Shown: positions 24,401 to 32,425 of the stretch, in pieces
Layout: every line of letters begins with the position of its first letter
How positions within the stretch are numbered: the stretch's first letter is position 1
Source: Chitinophagales bacterium
Lineage (GTDB): Bacteria; Bacteroidota; Bacteroidia; Chitinophagales; JADIYW01
NCBI GenBank assembly: GCA_019694955.1
Contig: JAIBAX010000037.1
Span: 1-43,987 of the forward strand
Reading direction: 5' to 3'
DNA length: 43,987 bases
Notes under the pieces: model-generated
The model's input: the letters and a program-made list of their open reading frames with translations, nothing else
What the model was told of the DNA's origin: nothing
Database searches by the model: none
Position numbers and translations under genes: made by a program

Positions 24401-26436
24401 TTTGCATTGCAAAGGTTATCATTATTGGGGGCTTCATGCAAACTCACAACAAGGTTAAACTCTCCAATGTGTGCATTGTACAAACCCGGAAGATCCTGCA
24501 CATTTCCGATTACCTGGATATAATATCTGGTAAATGACTCGATACCATAGGCAACGGTATTATCATCCAACCTTGTCAGGTCGTTACCGCCACCAATTAA
24601 GCCGCCTTCTGCTATTTCTGCAAGATTGCCAAAGCTATTGCAATTGCCATTTGCTTTATAAATAGTGATATGGCCATCGATGGTGTTATTTAAGCTATAT
24701 AACTCTGTAGTAAGGCAGGCACTTTCTCCTTTGAGGTCTCCAGTTTCCAGATAATACCATAAAGATTTACAATCTCTGAATAAGGAACCATCATGGAGAA
24801 TATTGTCTACTTGTGGTTCGCTGCTTTGCTTGGTAGCGCAACGATTGGTTTGGTCTGTAAGTGTAACGGTATTATTTACTGCAAATATACCTGCACCATT
24901 CACATTTAGTGCGGCACAAAAATCGTCGTTAGGTGCTACCTCATTGAGTTCGATTACGAGATCAAACTCTCCCTGATGCGCATCGTACAAACCGGGTAAA
25001 TCTTGTGCATTGCCAATTACTTGTATGTAGTAGGTTGAATTGGGTTGAATATTGGTGGTAAAAACATGGTCGTTTTTGGTGGTTAAGTCGTTTCCTCCGC
25101 CTGCTAATCCACCTTCGGCAATAAAGGAAATATTTGAGAATGAGTTACAATCGCCATTCTTCTTAAATATAGAAACGTGTCCATCTAAGTTTCCGGAAGT
25201 GAGTGTTACGTCCAAACAGGCATTTTTGCCCCCTAAATCGTCGGTTTCAAAATAATACCATACTGATTTTAAGTCTCTGAAAGCTGAGCCATCGTGTAAG
25301 ATATTGTCAACGGTTGGCTCTCCGCTTTGCTTACCTGCACAACGATTGGACTGGTTGTACAAGGTAATCGTTTGTCCTTTTGGATATGGCCCTGTTCCGG
25401 AGATATTACGTGCTTCACAGATATCATCCGGACCTGCTGTGCTGTTATCCATACTTACCTCCACATCAAAATTAAATGCCCATCCGGAGAGCCATGTCTT
25501 ATCTACTTGCAAAAAGTAGTTGGTATTCGGTTCGGGGCAGAAATCTAGAGATGTACTTCCAATGACATCTGGAGAAGTAACAATTTCCTGTAAACCGCCT
25601 AAGTCGTTGCAGCTATTGAAACTTCCTTTATATAATCCTAACCAGGGAATAAAGGTGCAGGCAAATCCATTGCAATAAGTATTTTTCAATTCAACATGGC
25701 CTCTAGTTCCAACATTTGCTCCGGTAGAAAACTTGTACCATACTGTTTTATTTGGGTCGTTTGGTTCGTTGGGTTGTCCATCTACGCAAGGCGCATCATT
25801 CGATTGCCCGGCAATATAGGCAGACTCTGCTGATTCCAATAGGTTGTCGCCACCGGGATTAAAAACGGTTGCTTCACAGATGTTATCATTGGGAATGGAA
25901 TAATTTCCGGATACTTGCACGACTGCTTTATAGGTGAAGTTTCCAACACACCCTCCGAAGGTTCCATTCCGCGATGTAACTGTATAAGGGCCAACATTAT
26001 AAGTGCCGTTTGTGCTATTGATGGCAATATTATCACTTCGTGAGCCGGCAGTGAGCGAACCGACGTCTCCATCACAGATACCCGTAAAAATGAGCCAGAT
26101 ATTATTATCACAGCTAGCGCCGTCATTTTCGCATCCACTAAAGCCTATGCTGATATTTGAGGGGAAATCTTCGGCACAAGAGAAGCTTTTATCATACACC
26201 ACCTGACCGAGATTGTTTTGCGTACATCCATTACACGTTGTTTCAAAACATCCCTCAAAAGTTCCATTCACGCTCCACCACCATATTGGGTCGCTATCGT
26301 TGGTACCAAAAATATTAAAATCGCAATCACCAATATTGGTAGAAACTTCTGTAACAACAACCCGAACATTCTTTTGGGCTTGTACAAACGGAAGAAATAA
26401 ACACACGAAAACAAGGAGTAGCAAATGCTTTTTCAT
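21475..26436 (-). CDS. Giant T9SS-secreted repeat protein with PKD domain
   Basis: 1653 residues. Signal peptide 1-20. An N-terminal Cys/Trp-rich domain is at about 22-175. Six tandem beta-sandwich-like modules of 150-170 residues follow (about 181-334, 335-500, 501-668, 669-838, 839-997, 998-1147), each opening N/P-D-x-I/L-C-x-A and closing Y-Y-I-Q-V...G-E-F-x-L; the middle three are most alike. They resemble bacterial pre-peptidase C-terminal-like domains. A Cys cluster at 1226-1260 has ten Cys. A PKD domain (about 1458-1540) carries the V-W-N-F-G-D-G-S core, and a T9SS sorting domain (1571-1653) begins A-Y-P-N-P-F. No catalytic domain is evident; a structural or adhesive surface role is likely. 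Confidence 0.9.
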   Translation of the reverse strand: MKKHLLLLVFVCLFLPFVQAQKNVRVVVTEVSTNIGDCDFNIFGTNDSDPIWWWSVNGTFEGCFETTCNGCTQNNLGQVVYDKSFSCAEDFPSNISIGFSGCENDGASCDNNIWLIFTGICDGDVGSLTAGSRSDNIAINSTNGTYNVGPYTVTSRNGTFGGCVGNFTYKAVVQVSGNYSIPNDNICEATVFNPGGDNLLESAESAYIAGQSNDAPCVDGQPNEPNDPNKTVWYKFSTGANVGTRGHVELKNTYCNGFACTFIPWLGLYKGSFNSCNDLGGLQEIVTSPDVIGSTSLDFCPEPNTNYFLQVDKTWLSGWAFNFDVEVSMDNSTAGPDDICEARNISGTGPYPKGQTITLYNQSNRCAGKQSGEPTVDNILHDGSAFRDLKSVWYYFETDDLGGKNACLDVTLTSGNLDGHVSIFKKNGDCNSFSNISFIAEGGLAGGGNDLTTKNDHVFTTNIQPNSTYYIQVIGNAQDLPGLYDAHQGEFDLVIELNEVAPNDDFCAALNVNGAGIFAVNNTVTLTDQTNRCATKQSSEPQVDNILHDGSLFRDCKSLWYYLETGDLKGESACLTTELYSLNNTIDGHITIYKANGNCNSFGNLAEIAEGGLIGGGNDLTRLDDNTVAYGIESFTRYYIQVIGNVQDLPGLYNAHIGEFNLVVSLHEAPNNDNLCNAKDISGNVGLNQIYTLENQSNRCASKQDDEPKVSSILHDASAFRNAQSVWYKVNTPDLTGQPYSLFVALKSLNETIDGHVVIYKANGDCNSFGNLEEVEEGGFELGGGNILGTFDDYTRAFNVQSNTTYYIQVFGEVFDLPGMYNAHQGEFNLSVGLLGIPTNDMICNATELGAIGLGDAEYLSNQSSYNATSEADEPNTFSTFYDVPTVWYTFTTNADANLVPNGASLNVHSKFDIDAHIAVYAATNTNCGVTNISMLAEGGLPGTGLNDILTKDDDVSLGCLQPNTRYYVQISGWEIALQNTHHGIFDLSLQFSVSSRPPHDDICNAIELINSGSPQFYNNNCASLEIGEPVTREDDLFFDLVPTNTVWHKFKTPASTVNSVRAVISTDQIQTNFDTEITLWYSRDGSCKNTEMVQIGFSDDIQLLINEKSRIEADELIPDATYYVQVDGDDEGETGTYGITLDAGDGAPLPEGPIYHHYYYARPNQFFKYEHAFLIVPNLPPVKAEIRKKGANTTWDFSHFPKGLQTYEKFYEPDGIGAGAAYVALCDLACDRTCEDECGTNDPFDPCYAGCTLACPFDCADEWDKFNLAEQMFPNLKLGSLKIEDLNNVFEKSTSALEIGAASMNVQGNIPIVVPYSQRDKLLGFPFYYQHNFQNHSKWNVDLSLSLLGVNLYMESERDRRVVTEGYGVLKTNHKTYPNALKVKSVSKIQFDGNLLDQLQINNESLPDWLLADSVVTYEWYVPGYEQPIVKVFATIENNQETMWDAQYLRGTLNNVPTARFSTQAAQAINANMPIDKTIRFSNLSEEATHYVWNFGDGSTSTIEHPQHVYQQNGKYLVTLTAKDDLGQQDVFTQEVVIWDETNRESIKAGLVGELGKIKIQSDITQAVQLNAYPNPFRDQFVVSFMPKQSEPITLTLMNELGQVVLVEQFTVDGGSLFTHNVSLKDKSLSPGLYILTVQMSDGMVQTKLMKE
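23923..25434 (-). repeat. Three tandem ~500-bp coding repeats inside the giant secreted protein
   Basis: Residues 335-838 are three adjacent modules (166, 168 and 170 residues) sharing S/T-N-R-C-A-x-K-Q, N/S-I-L-H-D, D-G-H-V/I-x-I-Y/F-K, G-D/N-C-N-S-F, L-P-G-L/M-Y-D/N-A-H. The shared blocks also match at DNA level, so this region may recombine or be mis-assembled. Confidence 0.85.
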
Positions 26437-26456
26437 TATAACTATTTTTGGTTACA

Positions 26457-26486
26457 CAAATATAATTATAAGCATTCATATATCAA
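26457..26486 (-). promoter_or_regulatory. Promoter of the giant secreted-protein gene
   Basis: On the minus strand, TTG (26486-26484), 19-nt spacer, TATATTTG (26464-26457). It lies 20 nt upstream of the ATG at 26436 and separates this transcription unit from secG. Confidence 0.65.
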
Positions 26487-26568
26487 AAGGTAAAACCTTC
26501 TAAATACAACTGAGTCATTGTTCTTAGTGCGAAAGCATAAGAACTATGAGTTATTGCCGCCAAACCTA

Positions 26569-27018
26569 TTACTGACCAGACTGTGGCTGGGTTGTCGGTT
26601 TTGGGGCAGGTTGTTGCTGTGGTGCAGGTTTTGTGGTAGGCTGTTGTTGAGCTGGCTTACTTGCAACAGGCTGTTGACCTTGTGTTGGCGCAGGTTTATT
26701 GGCAGGTAGTGTCGTTGGGGCAGGTGCTTCATTATTTAAATCCGGTAATCCTTCCGCACCTTTAGATACGGCTTCTTTGTTTTGCACACTTGATTTAGGC
26801 ATAGCAAAAGTAGTGAGCAGGCATAATACAATGATGGTAGCAATGGTGTACCATGTTATTTTTTCCAATACGTCTCCAGTTTTTTGAACACCAATGATGC
26901 TGGATGCTTGACCAGCAAATCCGGAACCTAGTGCATTTCCTTTAGGGCTTTGAATTAAGATAACGCCTACTAATAGTATACAGGCTAAAAAAACTAATAT
27001 TAATAATACGTATGACAT
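26569..27018 (-). CDS. secG: Preprotein translocase subunit SecG with long Pro/Gln tail
   Basis: 149 residues. The SecG core is residues 1-80: two membrane helices flanking the conserved I-Q-S-P-K-G-N-A-L-G-S-G-F-A-G (22-36). It supports SecYEG-driven export across the inner membrane. From about 85 the protein continues as a low-complexity Pro/Gln/Ala/Lys tail (repeated P-A-P-T, Q-Q-P, K-P-A), which roughly doubles the normal length (about 75-110). Such tails are common in Bacteroidota SecG. It is 2 bp behind the Glu-rich TPR gene, in the miaB-lptE-secG run. Confidence 0.92.
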   Translation of the reverse strand: MSYVLLILVFLACILLVGVILIQSPKGNALGSGFAGQASSIIGVQKTGDVLEKITWYTIATIIVLCLLTTFAMPKSSVQNKEAVSKGAEGLPDLNNEAPAPTTLPANKPAPTQGQQPVASKPAQQQPTTKPAPQQQPAPKPTTQPQSGQ

Positions 27019-27020
27019 AA

Positions 27021-29153
27021 CTATTCTTGTAATTTTTTGATTTGGGATGCAAAGTAACGCTTTTTATTTGGAAATTTCAAGATTAATATTTTGTAAACCT
27101 CAATGGCTTTCATTTTTTTACCTTGGGAGGCAAAAACCATGGCGAGGGTTTCAGAAGCCAATTCCTTATTAAAGGATACAGATTCAGTAGCTAAACGATC
27201 TACTTCCTGATCTCTTTTGATGCGTCCTTTGACAGGTAATATGCGCTCATCTAGTTCCGCAACCTCTACTTTTGGTACAGTTTTGATAACTTCTTCCTTC
27301 TTCACAACTTCCTGAACCAAAGGTAGCTGTTCAATTTTCGGTTCCTTTTCTTTGTGTTTCTCCTTCTTCTTTTCTTTTTTAATGTTTTGTTTCTCCTTTG
27401 TTTGAGGTATCGCTACTTCTTGTTTTTCAGGTTCTTTATCCTCCACTAATAAAGTAGGTGCTTCAAATATTGTCGTTTCTTCAGGTAATATTCCTACTTC
27501 TTTAACCACTTCTTCGGGTTCGGGTGCAGGAACAATTTCCTCAACAGGATTTTCTTTTATTTCTTCTACGTGTTTATGGGTTTCTATTTTTTGTACAACA
27601 ACCTGATTTTCTAGCAATTGCAACCATTCCATGAATGAGTGTGTCTCTGAATCGACGATAATTTCCTTAACAATAGGAGTTGTTTCTGATTCGCCAAATA
27701 TTTCGGGGTATGTTTCCTCAGTTTGCGGCAGCGTTTCCTCTTGAGGTTCGCCTAGTGCTTCTGCCAATAGGTACTCATCTTCTGCTATCCATTCCTTGGT
27801 GGCGTTGATTTTTTCAGACAGGCTTATTTCTTCTTCTGCTACTTCTTCAATAAGTGTAGCCAGTTCTTGTTCTTGAACTTCCTGCCATTCTTCCTTTTCA
27901 ACTATAGCATGTTCCGGTGCAGCATCCACCTCTGTTTCGACCATCTCTTTTTCTTCTACTACGGCTGGCTCTAATAATTCCTCTTCCGGCTCTCCAATGA
28001 CTTCCGCTAGCTTTACTTCTTCTGTTTCTTCCAGCGTATCTAAATGATCATTTTGCGTTGCTATTGATTGATAATCTTCTTGCTCCAAAGCAAGTTCTTG
28101 TATGAATGCTTCTTCAAGAATGGATTCGTTCAGCGGAATTTCTTCTTTTGCTATTTCTTCATCAGTATTTATCTCTGCTGTTTCTTCTATTGATTCATCT
28201 GTGATGATTTGCTGTATTTCACTTTCTTCGGAATCTTCTTTTAAATCAGCTACTACATTTTCTGATGCTTCAATATGCTCTTCTACTTCTTCTTTTTTCT
28301 CTTGGGTTTCGTTCAATTCTTTCTGCTCCACCTCCGGAATAATTATGGAAGGTTTTTCTATTGATTCAGGAAGTACCGTCTCCTCTGAGGCGGAATCTAC
28401 ATCGTGTGCATGTCTTGCTTTTTCCATACTTCGCTCAACAACCTCTAAGGTATGTTCTGCTTCATGGAGGATTTTTTCTTTATCTTCAAAATGTTCCCCG
28501 GTTATAGAACTTAGTTTCTTCCTTGCTTCCTGTAATTTCCGCAGGGTAAGCATAATTTCTTCTGCGGGGTCAAGTTTTGTATCTGCTTCAACAATTTCTG
28601 TTGTTAATGATGCGAGATTTTCATCTGTTAAAACACTAGTTGTTTCTGATACTTCCGGTATTTTCTCTTCCTGTATAAAATCGTCGTCTACTTCATCATG
28701 TAACACTTCTAAGTTTTCTATGGGTATTTCTTCCTCAGAAATGTGATTTGCTACTTCTTCTTGTATCTCCTCAATTTTTTCTAACGACTCATTTCCAACT
28801 GTTACATCTTCCGGTATGGATTCTAATATTGGCTCTTCGTTATTGATTTCTTGTTCTAAAGTTGTATATTCAGGATTTTCTAATAGATGAAGGAAGTTAT
28901 AATCCACATCCGGGATGATGAGTTCTTTTTGCATAAACTGATACAAAAGTAACCTATCGTTGGTAAAGAAAGATGCATTTTGTAGGCTCGACTTAAACTG
29001 AACGGCATCTTTATCTTGTAGTTTTTTTGCCAATAAAACCCTAAACAAAGCTACATACGGATAGTCATTCACCCAATTCTGCAATGTTCTCAGCGGAACC
29101 TGTGTCAGGTAATCTGGTTGTTCAAGAATTTTATTTATGACCCTCGCATGCAT
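27021..29153 (-). CDS. Glu-rich TPR-like protein of the lptE-secG operon
   Basis: 710 residues. Residues 1-75 form a helical domain (opening H-A-R-V-I-N-K-I-L-E-Q-P and W-V-N-D-Y-P-Y-V-A-L-F-R). The middle (about 90-610) is extremely acidic, Glu/Val/Ile-rich and probably disordered, with a Lys/Glu block near 575-595. The C-terminal 50 residues are a TPR-like hairpin (S-E-T-L-A-M-V-F-A-S-Q-G-K-K-M-K-A-I-E-V-Y-K-I-L). Proteins with these conserved ends and a variable acidic middle occur at this place, between lptE and secG, in Bacteroidota. No signal peptide. Function unknown; a link to envelope export is suggested by position only. Confidence 0.82.
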   Translation of the reverse strand: MHARVINKILEQPDYLTQVPLRTLQNWVNDYPYVALFRVLLAKKLQDKDAVQFKSSLQNASFFTNDRLLLYQFMQKELIIPDVDYNFLHLLENPEYTTLEQEINNEEPILESIPEDVTVGNESLEKIEEIQEEVANHISEEEIPIENLEVLHDEVDDDFIQEEKIPEVSETTSVLTDENLASLTTEIVEADTKLDPAEEIMLTLRKLQEARKKLSSITGEHFEDKEKILHEAEHTLEVVERSMEKARHAHDVDSASEETVLPESIEKPSIIIPEVEQKELNETQEKKEEVEEHIEASENVVADLKEDSEESEIQQIITDESIEETAEINTDEEIAKEEIPLNESILEEAFIQELALEQEDYQSIATQNDHLDTLEETEEVKLAEVIGEPEEELLEPAVVEEKEMVETEVDAAPEHAIVEKEEWQEVQEQELATLIEEVAEEEISLSEKINATKEWIAEDEYLLAEALGEPQEETLPQTEETYPEIFGESETTPIVKEIIVDSETHSFMEWLQLLENQVVVQKIETHKHVEEIKENPVEEIVPAPEPEEVVKEVGILPEETTIFEAPTLLVEDKEPEKQEVAIPQTKEKQNIKKEKKKEKHKEKEPKIEQLPLVQEVVKKEEVIKTVPKVEVAELDERILPVKGRIKRDQEVDRLATESVSFNKELASETLAMVFASQGKKMKAIEVYKILILKFPNKKRYFASQIKKLQE

Positions 29154-29159
29154 ATTTCG

Positions 29160-29669
29160 CTACCAATTTACAAAAGCTTTGTTAAAAATGTTCTGAATTA
29201 TTCTTTCTGTGATGGTATTGATCAATTCGCTTTCTATTCTTGCAATATCTTGACTGGCATCATAATTCTCTCCATCGGTAAATGCTTGCGAAAAACTTTT
29301 AGTGGGTTCAAGTCTGTTGATACATTCTACTCGTATAGTAATCGTCAATCTGTTTTGTGCCACGGTTTCAACATTAGAAATAGCAATTGGGTCGATACTA
29401 TAGGTAGTAATGGAGCCATTGAATTCTATATCTCCGCCTGATGTCGCTAATTTCAAGCTTGTTTCTCTAAGAAATTTATCTTTCAGATTTTCGGTAAACA
29501 AACTGCTGAGTGCCGGCACCTGTATGGGTGCGACATTGGGAAATGTATTGACCGTTATCGTTTTCAGGTTCGGGTTAACACTGGCATCGGTAAACTTATA
29601 CAACTTACAAGATGTCAGCATAAAACAAACAATAGCCATCAGGCATCCAATGTATTTTTTATGCATCAA
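29160..29669 (-). CDS. lptE: LptE-family LPS-assembly lipoprotein
   Basis: 169 residues with a lipoprotein signal (lipobox L-T-S-C, Cys21 or so). The remainder fits the Bacteroidota LptE/LPS-assembly family: L-K-T-I-T-V-N-T-F-P-N near the start, G-D-I-E-F-N-G-S-I-T-T-Y-S-I in the middle, and the closing helix I-T-E-R-I-I-Q-N-I-F-N-K-A-F. LptE plugs and supports LptD in the outer membrane. The start overlaps the sigma-54 activator gene by 11 bp. The next gene follows after 6 bp. Confidence 0.88.
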   Translation of the reverse strand: MMHKKYIGCLMAIVCFMLTSCKLYKFTDASVNPNLKTITVNTFPNVAPIQVPALSSLFTENLKDKFLRETSLKLATSGGDIEFNGSITTYSIDPIAISNVETVAQNRLTITIRVECINRLEPTKSFSQAFTDGENYDASQDIARIESELINTITERIIQNIFNKAFVNW

Positions 29670-30909
29670 TGTCGTATTCTTTAATTTTTCTGTATAATGT
29701 TCTTTCAGAAATGCCTAGGTCTAAGGCGGCATCTCTACGTTTGCCATGGTGTTTCGCTAAGGCTTTAACGATGAGGTCTTTTTCCATTTCTGCAAGAGAA
29801 TAGTTTTGATCAATAGGGTTTTCTGCATATTGCGATGGATGGTCAATGATGATGGGTGCTGCCTGTAACTCATGTTGTTCATTGCTCTTAACATAGGTTT
29901 TGGTTGGCAAGTCCATTCCGGTTGGAAGATAGGCATCGCTCTTGAAAGTTGGGAACGGTATCTCTTCGGGCATATCGTATTTTCCTCCACTGGCCATATT
30001 TAAAACAAAGCGTTTTAAGTCGTTGAGATCGCCTTTGATGTCGAACAACATCTTGTATAGGATTTCGCGATCACTGAATCCTTCTTGTTCATTCTTGTTG
30101 GCTACACTTGGCACCATAGATAGACCGTTCTGCGGAAGAAATTTGACGATATCATTTCTTTCCACTATTTTGTCCATAGACAGCACAGACACTTGTTCAG
30201 CTATATTCTTCAACTCTCGGATATTTCCGGGAAAGGTATATCTGGAGAGCAGTTCCATGGCATCATCTGTGAGTTTTACGGATGATGTTTTATAGCGCTC
30301 TGCAAAATCGACACAAAACTTCCTAAAGAGTACCGGAATATCTTCCTGGCGTTCTCGTAAGGGTGGAACATAAATGGGAACTGTGTTTAGGCGATAATAT
30401 AAGTCTTCACGAAACTTACCTTGCTGAATGATTTTAGGGAGATTGACATTGGTGGCTGCCAACACCCGTACATCTGTTTTTTGTGTTTTGGAAGAACCTA
30501 CTTTAATGAATTCGCCGGCTTCCAGTACACGCAATAACCTCGCCTGTGTGCCTATGGGCATTTCTCCTATTTCGTCTAAAAAAATTGTCCCTTTATTGAC
30601 GGTTTCAAAATACCCTTTTCTTTGGTCATTTGCGCCAGTAAAAGAGCCTTTTTCATGTCCAAACAACTCGGAATCAATAGTACCTTCTGGAATAGCACCA
30701 CAGTTGACGGCAATAAATCCTTCGTGTTTTCTTGGGCTAAGCTGGTGTATGATCTGACTGAATATTTCTTTACCGACACCGCTCTCTCCTGTTATGAGTA
30801 CGCTGAGATTGGTGGGTGCTACCCGTATCGCTACTTCCAATGCATAATTTAAGGCAGGAGAATTGCCAATAATGCCAAAGCGTTGTTTTACTGCCTGAAT
30901 ATTGCTCAT
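29659..30909 (-). CDS. Sigma-54-interacting transcriptional activator without receiver domain
   Basis: 416 residues. The AAA+ core starts at about residue 11: Walker A G-E-S-G-V-G-K-E (41-48), sigma-54 loop G-S-F-T-G-A (88-93, the usual GAFTGA with Ser), Walker [10 protein letters not shown] (108-116), and L-R-E-R-Q-E-D-I-P with the arginine fingers. The Fis-type helix-turn-helix is at about 375-412 ([18 protein letters not shown]). No N-terminal sensory domain exists, so activity may depend on abundance or a partner. The start overlaps the miaB stop (ATGA). Confidence 0.93.
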   Translation of the reverse strand: MSNIQAVKQRFGIIGNSPALNYALEVAIRVAPTNLSVLITGESGVGKEIFSQIIHQLSPRKHEGFIAVNCGAIPEGTIDSELFGHEKGSFTGANDQRKGYFETVNKGTIFLDEIGEMPIGTQARLLRVLEAGEFIKVGSSKTQKTDVRVLAATNVNLPKIIQQGKFREDLYYRLNTVPIYVPPLRERQEDIPVLFRKFCVDFAERYKTSSVKLTDDAMELLSRYTFPGNIRELKNIAEQVSVLSMDKIVERNDIVKFLPQNGLSMVPSVANKNEQEGFSDREILYKMLFDIKGDLNDLKRFVLNMASGGKYDMPEEIPFPTFKSDAYLPTGMDLPTKTYVKSNEQHELQAAPIIIDHPSQYAENPIDQNYSLAEMEKDLIVKALAKHHGKRRDAALDLGISERTLYRKIKEYDIDA

Positions 30910-32336
30910 ACAGTCGCATTTACTTTGCCAATTAAAGTAGCTCCCGTAACGTTATCTATATGTACATGAACATATTCTCCTACGGCATGGTTAGATTTTG
31001 GGAATACCACCATTTTATTTTGATCATTCCTACCACATAGGTCATCAGTTGATTTTCTGGAAGTTTTTTCTACCAACACTTTAAAAGTTTTACCCTTATC
31101 TTGATCATTACTCCATTGAGAATGCTTGTTTTGCAATTGAATTACTTCGCTCAATCTTCTTCTTTTCACTTCTTCCGGCACATCATCGGTATATTTTCTT
31201 GCTGCTAAAGTACCGGGTCTTTCAGAATAAAAGAACATATAGGCCATATCGAATTTCACCGCTTCCATGAGAGAAAGTGTGTCCTGATGGTGTTCTTCGG
31301 TTTCGCCACAAAAACCTGTGATGATATCTGTAGAAAGACCACAATCAGGGAGTATCTCTCTGATGCGTTTCACTTTTCCCAAATACCATTCCCGAGAATA
31401 GCCACGGTTCATCTTTTCCAGGATTTCCGTGCTACCAGATTGAACCGGAAGATGTATATAATTACAGATATTTTCGTGTTTTGCCATGGTAAAAAGTACA
31501 TCATCCGTAATATCTTTAGGATGGGAGGTAGAAAAACGCACCCTGAGTTCAGGGCTTACTTCTGCTACGCGTTCCAACAGTTGGGCAAAATTTACCGATT
31601 GGGTTTCTTCTTCATTCTTCCACTTATAAGAATCTACATTCTGCCCGAGTAAGGTCACTTCTCTGTAGCCTTTAGCAAAAAGTTCTTTGGCTTCCTGAAC
31701 AATGGAGAAAGGGTCTCTGCTTCTTTCTCTTCCTCGAGTGAAGGGGACAACGCAAAATGAACACATATTATCACAACCTCTCATGATGGAGATAAAGCCT
31801 GTGACCCCATTTTTATCTAATCTTACCGGAGCAATATCTGCATAAGTCTCATCTCTGGAAAGCAATACGTTCACTGCCTTTTGTCCCGTTTCTGCCTCTT
31901 CTACTAATTTGGGTAGTGTCCTGTATGCATCCGGACCAACAACGATATCTACGATTTTTTCTTCTTCGAGAAATTTCTTTTTCAAGCGTTCTGCCATACA
32001 ACCTAACACGCCTATCATCATCTCCGGTTTATCTTTTTTGATAAGGTTGAAGTTCGCCAGCCTGTTTCTCACCGTTTGTTCTGCCTTATCTCTGATGGAG
32101 CAAGTATTAATCAGTACCAGATCTGCTTCGTGATAATTCGTGGTTACTTTATAACCACTTTGTTCAAGGATGGAGGCTACTATTTCACTATCACTAAAAT
32201 TCATTTGGCAGCCATAGCTTTCAATATAGAACAGCTTGCCTTCCATATTTTGCATCAATGAAGTTCCGGCATACACTTCGCCTTGCTTATCTTCAACAAT
32301 TTTCTTATCTTGCAACTGTAATAATAAATCTTCCAT
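30906..32336 (-). CDS. miaB: tRNA-2-methylthio-N6-dimethylallyladenosine synthase
   Basis: 476 residues from the ATG at 32336. The longer frame to 32384 would start upstream of a good promoter and is rejected. MiaB adds the 2-methylthio group to i6A37 of tRNAs. The N-terminal MTTase domain has its three Cys in S-Y-G-C-Q-M-N, N-T-C-S-I-R and L-G-C-M-A-E-R. The radical-SAM motif is C-D-N-M-C-S-F-C, followed by [11 protein letters not shown]. The C-terminal TRAM domain ends [10 protein letters not shown]. First gene of the operon running through secG. Confidence 0.96.
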   Translation of the reverse strand: MEDLLLQLQDKKIVEDKQGEVYAGTSLMQNMEGKLFYIESYGCQMNFSDSEIVASILEQSGYKVTTNYHEADLVLINTCSIRDKAEQTVRNRLANFNLIKKDKPEMMIGVLGCMAERLKKKFLEEEKIVDIVVGPDAYRTLPKLVEEAETGQKAVNVLLSRDETYADIAPVRLDKNGVTGFISIMRGCDNMCSFCVVPFTRGRERSRDPFSIVQEAKELFAKGYREVTLLGQNVDSYKWKNEEETQSVNFAQLLERVAEVSPELRVRFSTSHPKDITDDVLFTMAKHENICNYIHLPVQSGSTEILEKMNRGYSREWYLGKVKRIREILPDCGLSTDIITGFCGETEEHHQDTLSLMEAVKFDMAYMFFYSERPGTLAARKYTDDVPEEVKRRRLSEVIQLQNKHSQWSNDQDKGKTFKVLVEKTSRKSTDDLCGRNDQNKMVVFPKSNHAVGEYVHVHIDNVTGATLIGKVNATV

Positions 32337-32353
32337 ATTTTTCTTTGGGAGGT

Positions 32354-32384
32354 CAAAGTTACAAAAAATAAATATACCTGACAA
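32354..32384 (-). promoter_or_regulatory. miaB operon promoter
   Basis: On the minus strand, TTG (32384-32382), 20-nt spacer, TAACTTTG (32361-32354), 17 nt before the ATG at 32336. It probably drives miaB through secG. Confidence 0.7.
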
Positions 32385-32425
32385 TTTGACAGAGATAAAA
32401 TAATTATAATCTAACCTTTTTTAAG

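Noticed and set aside
23923-25434. Evenly spaced repeats considered as a CRISPR or phage array
   Set aside because: They are ~500-bp in-frame protein modules, not short repeats with spacers, and no cas gene is present.
28102-28746. A 214-residue plus-strand Ser-rich ORF
   Set aside because: It is antisense to the Glu-rich protein gene; its composition follows from the complement of Glu codons, and it has no promoter or family.
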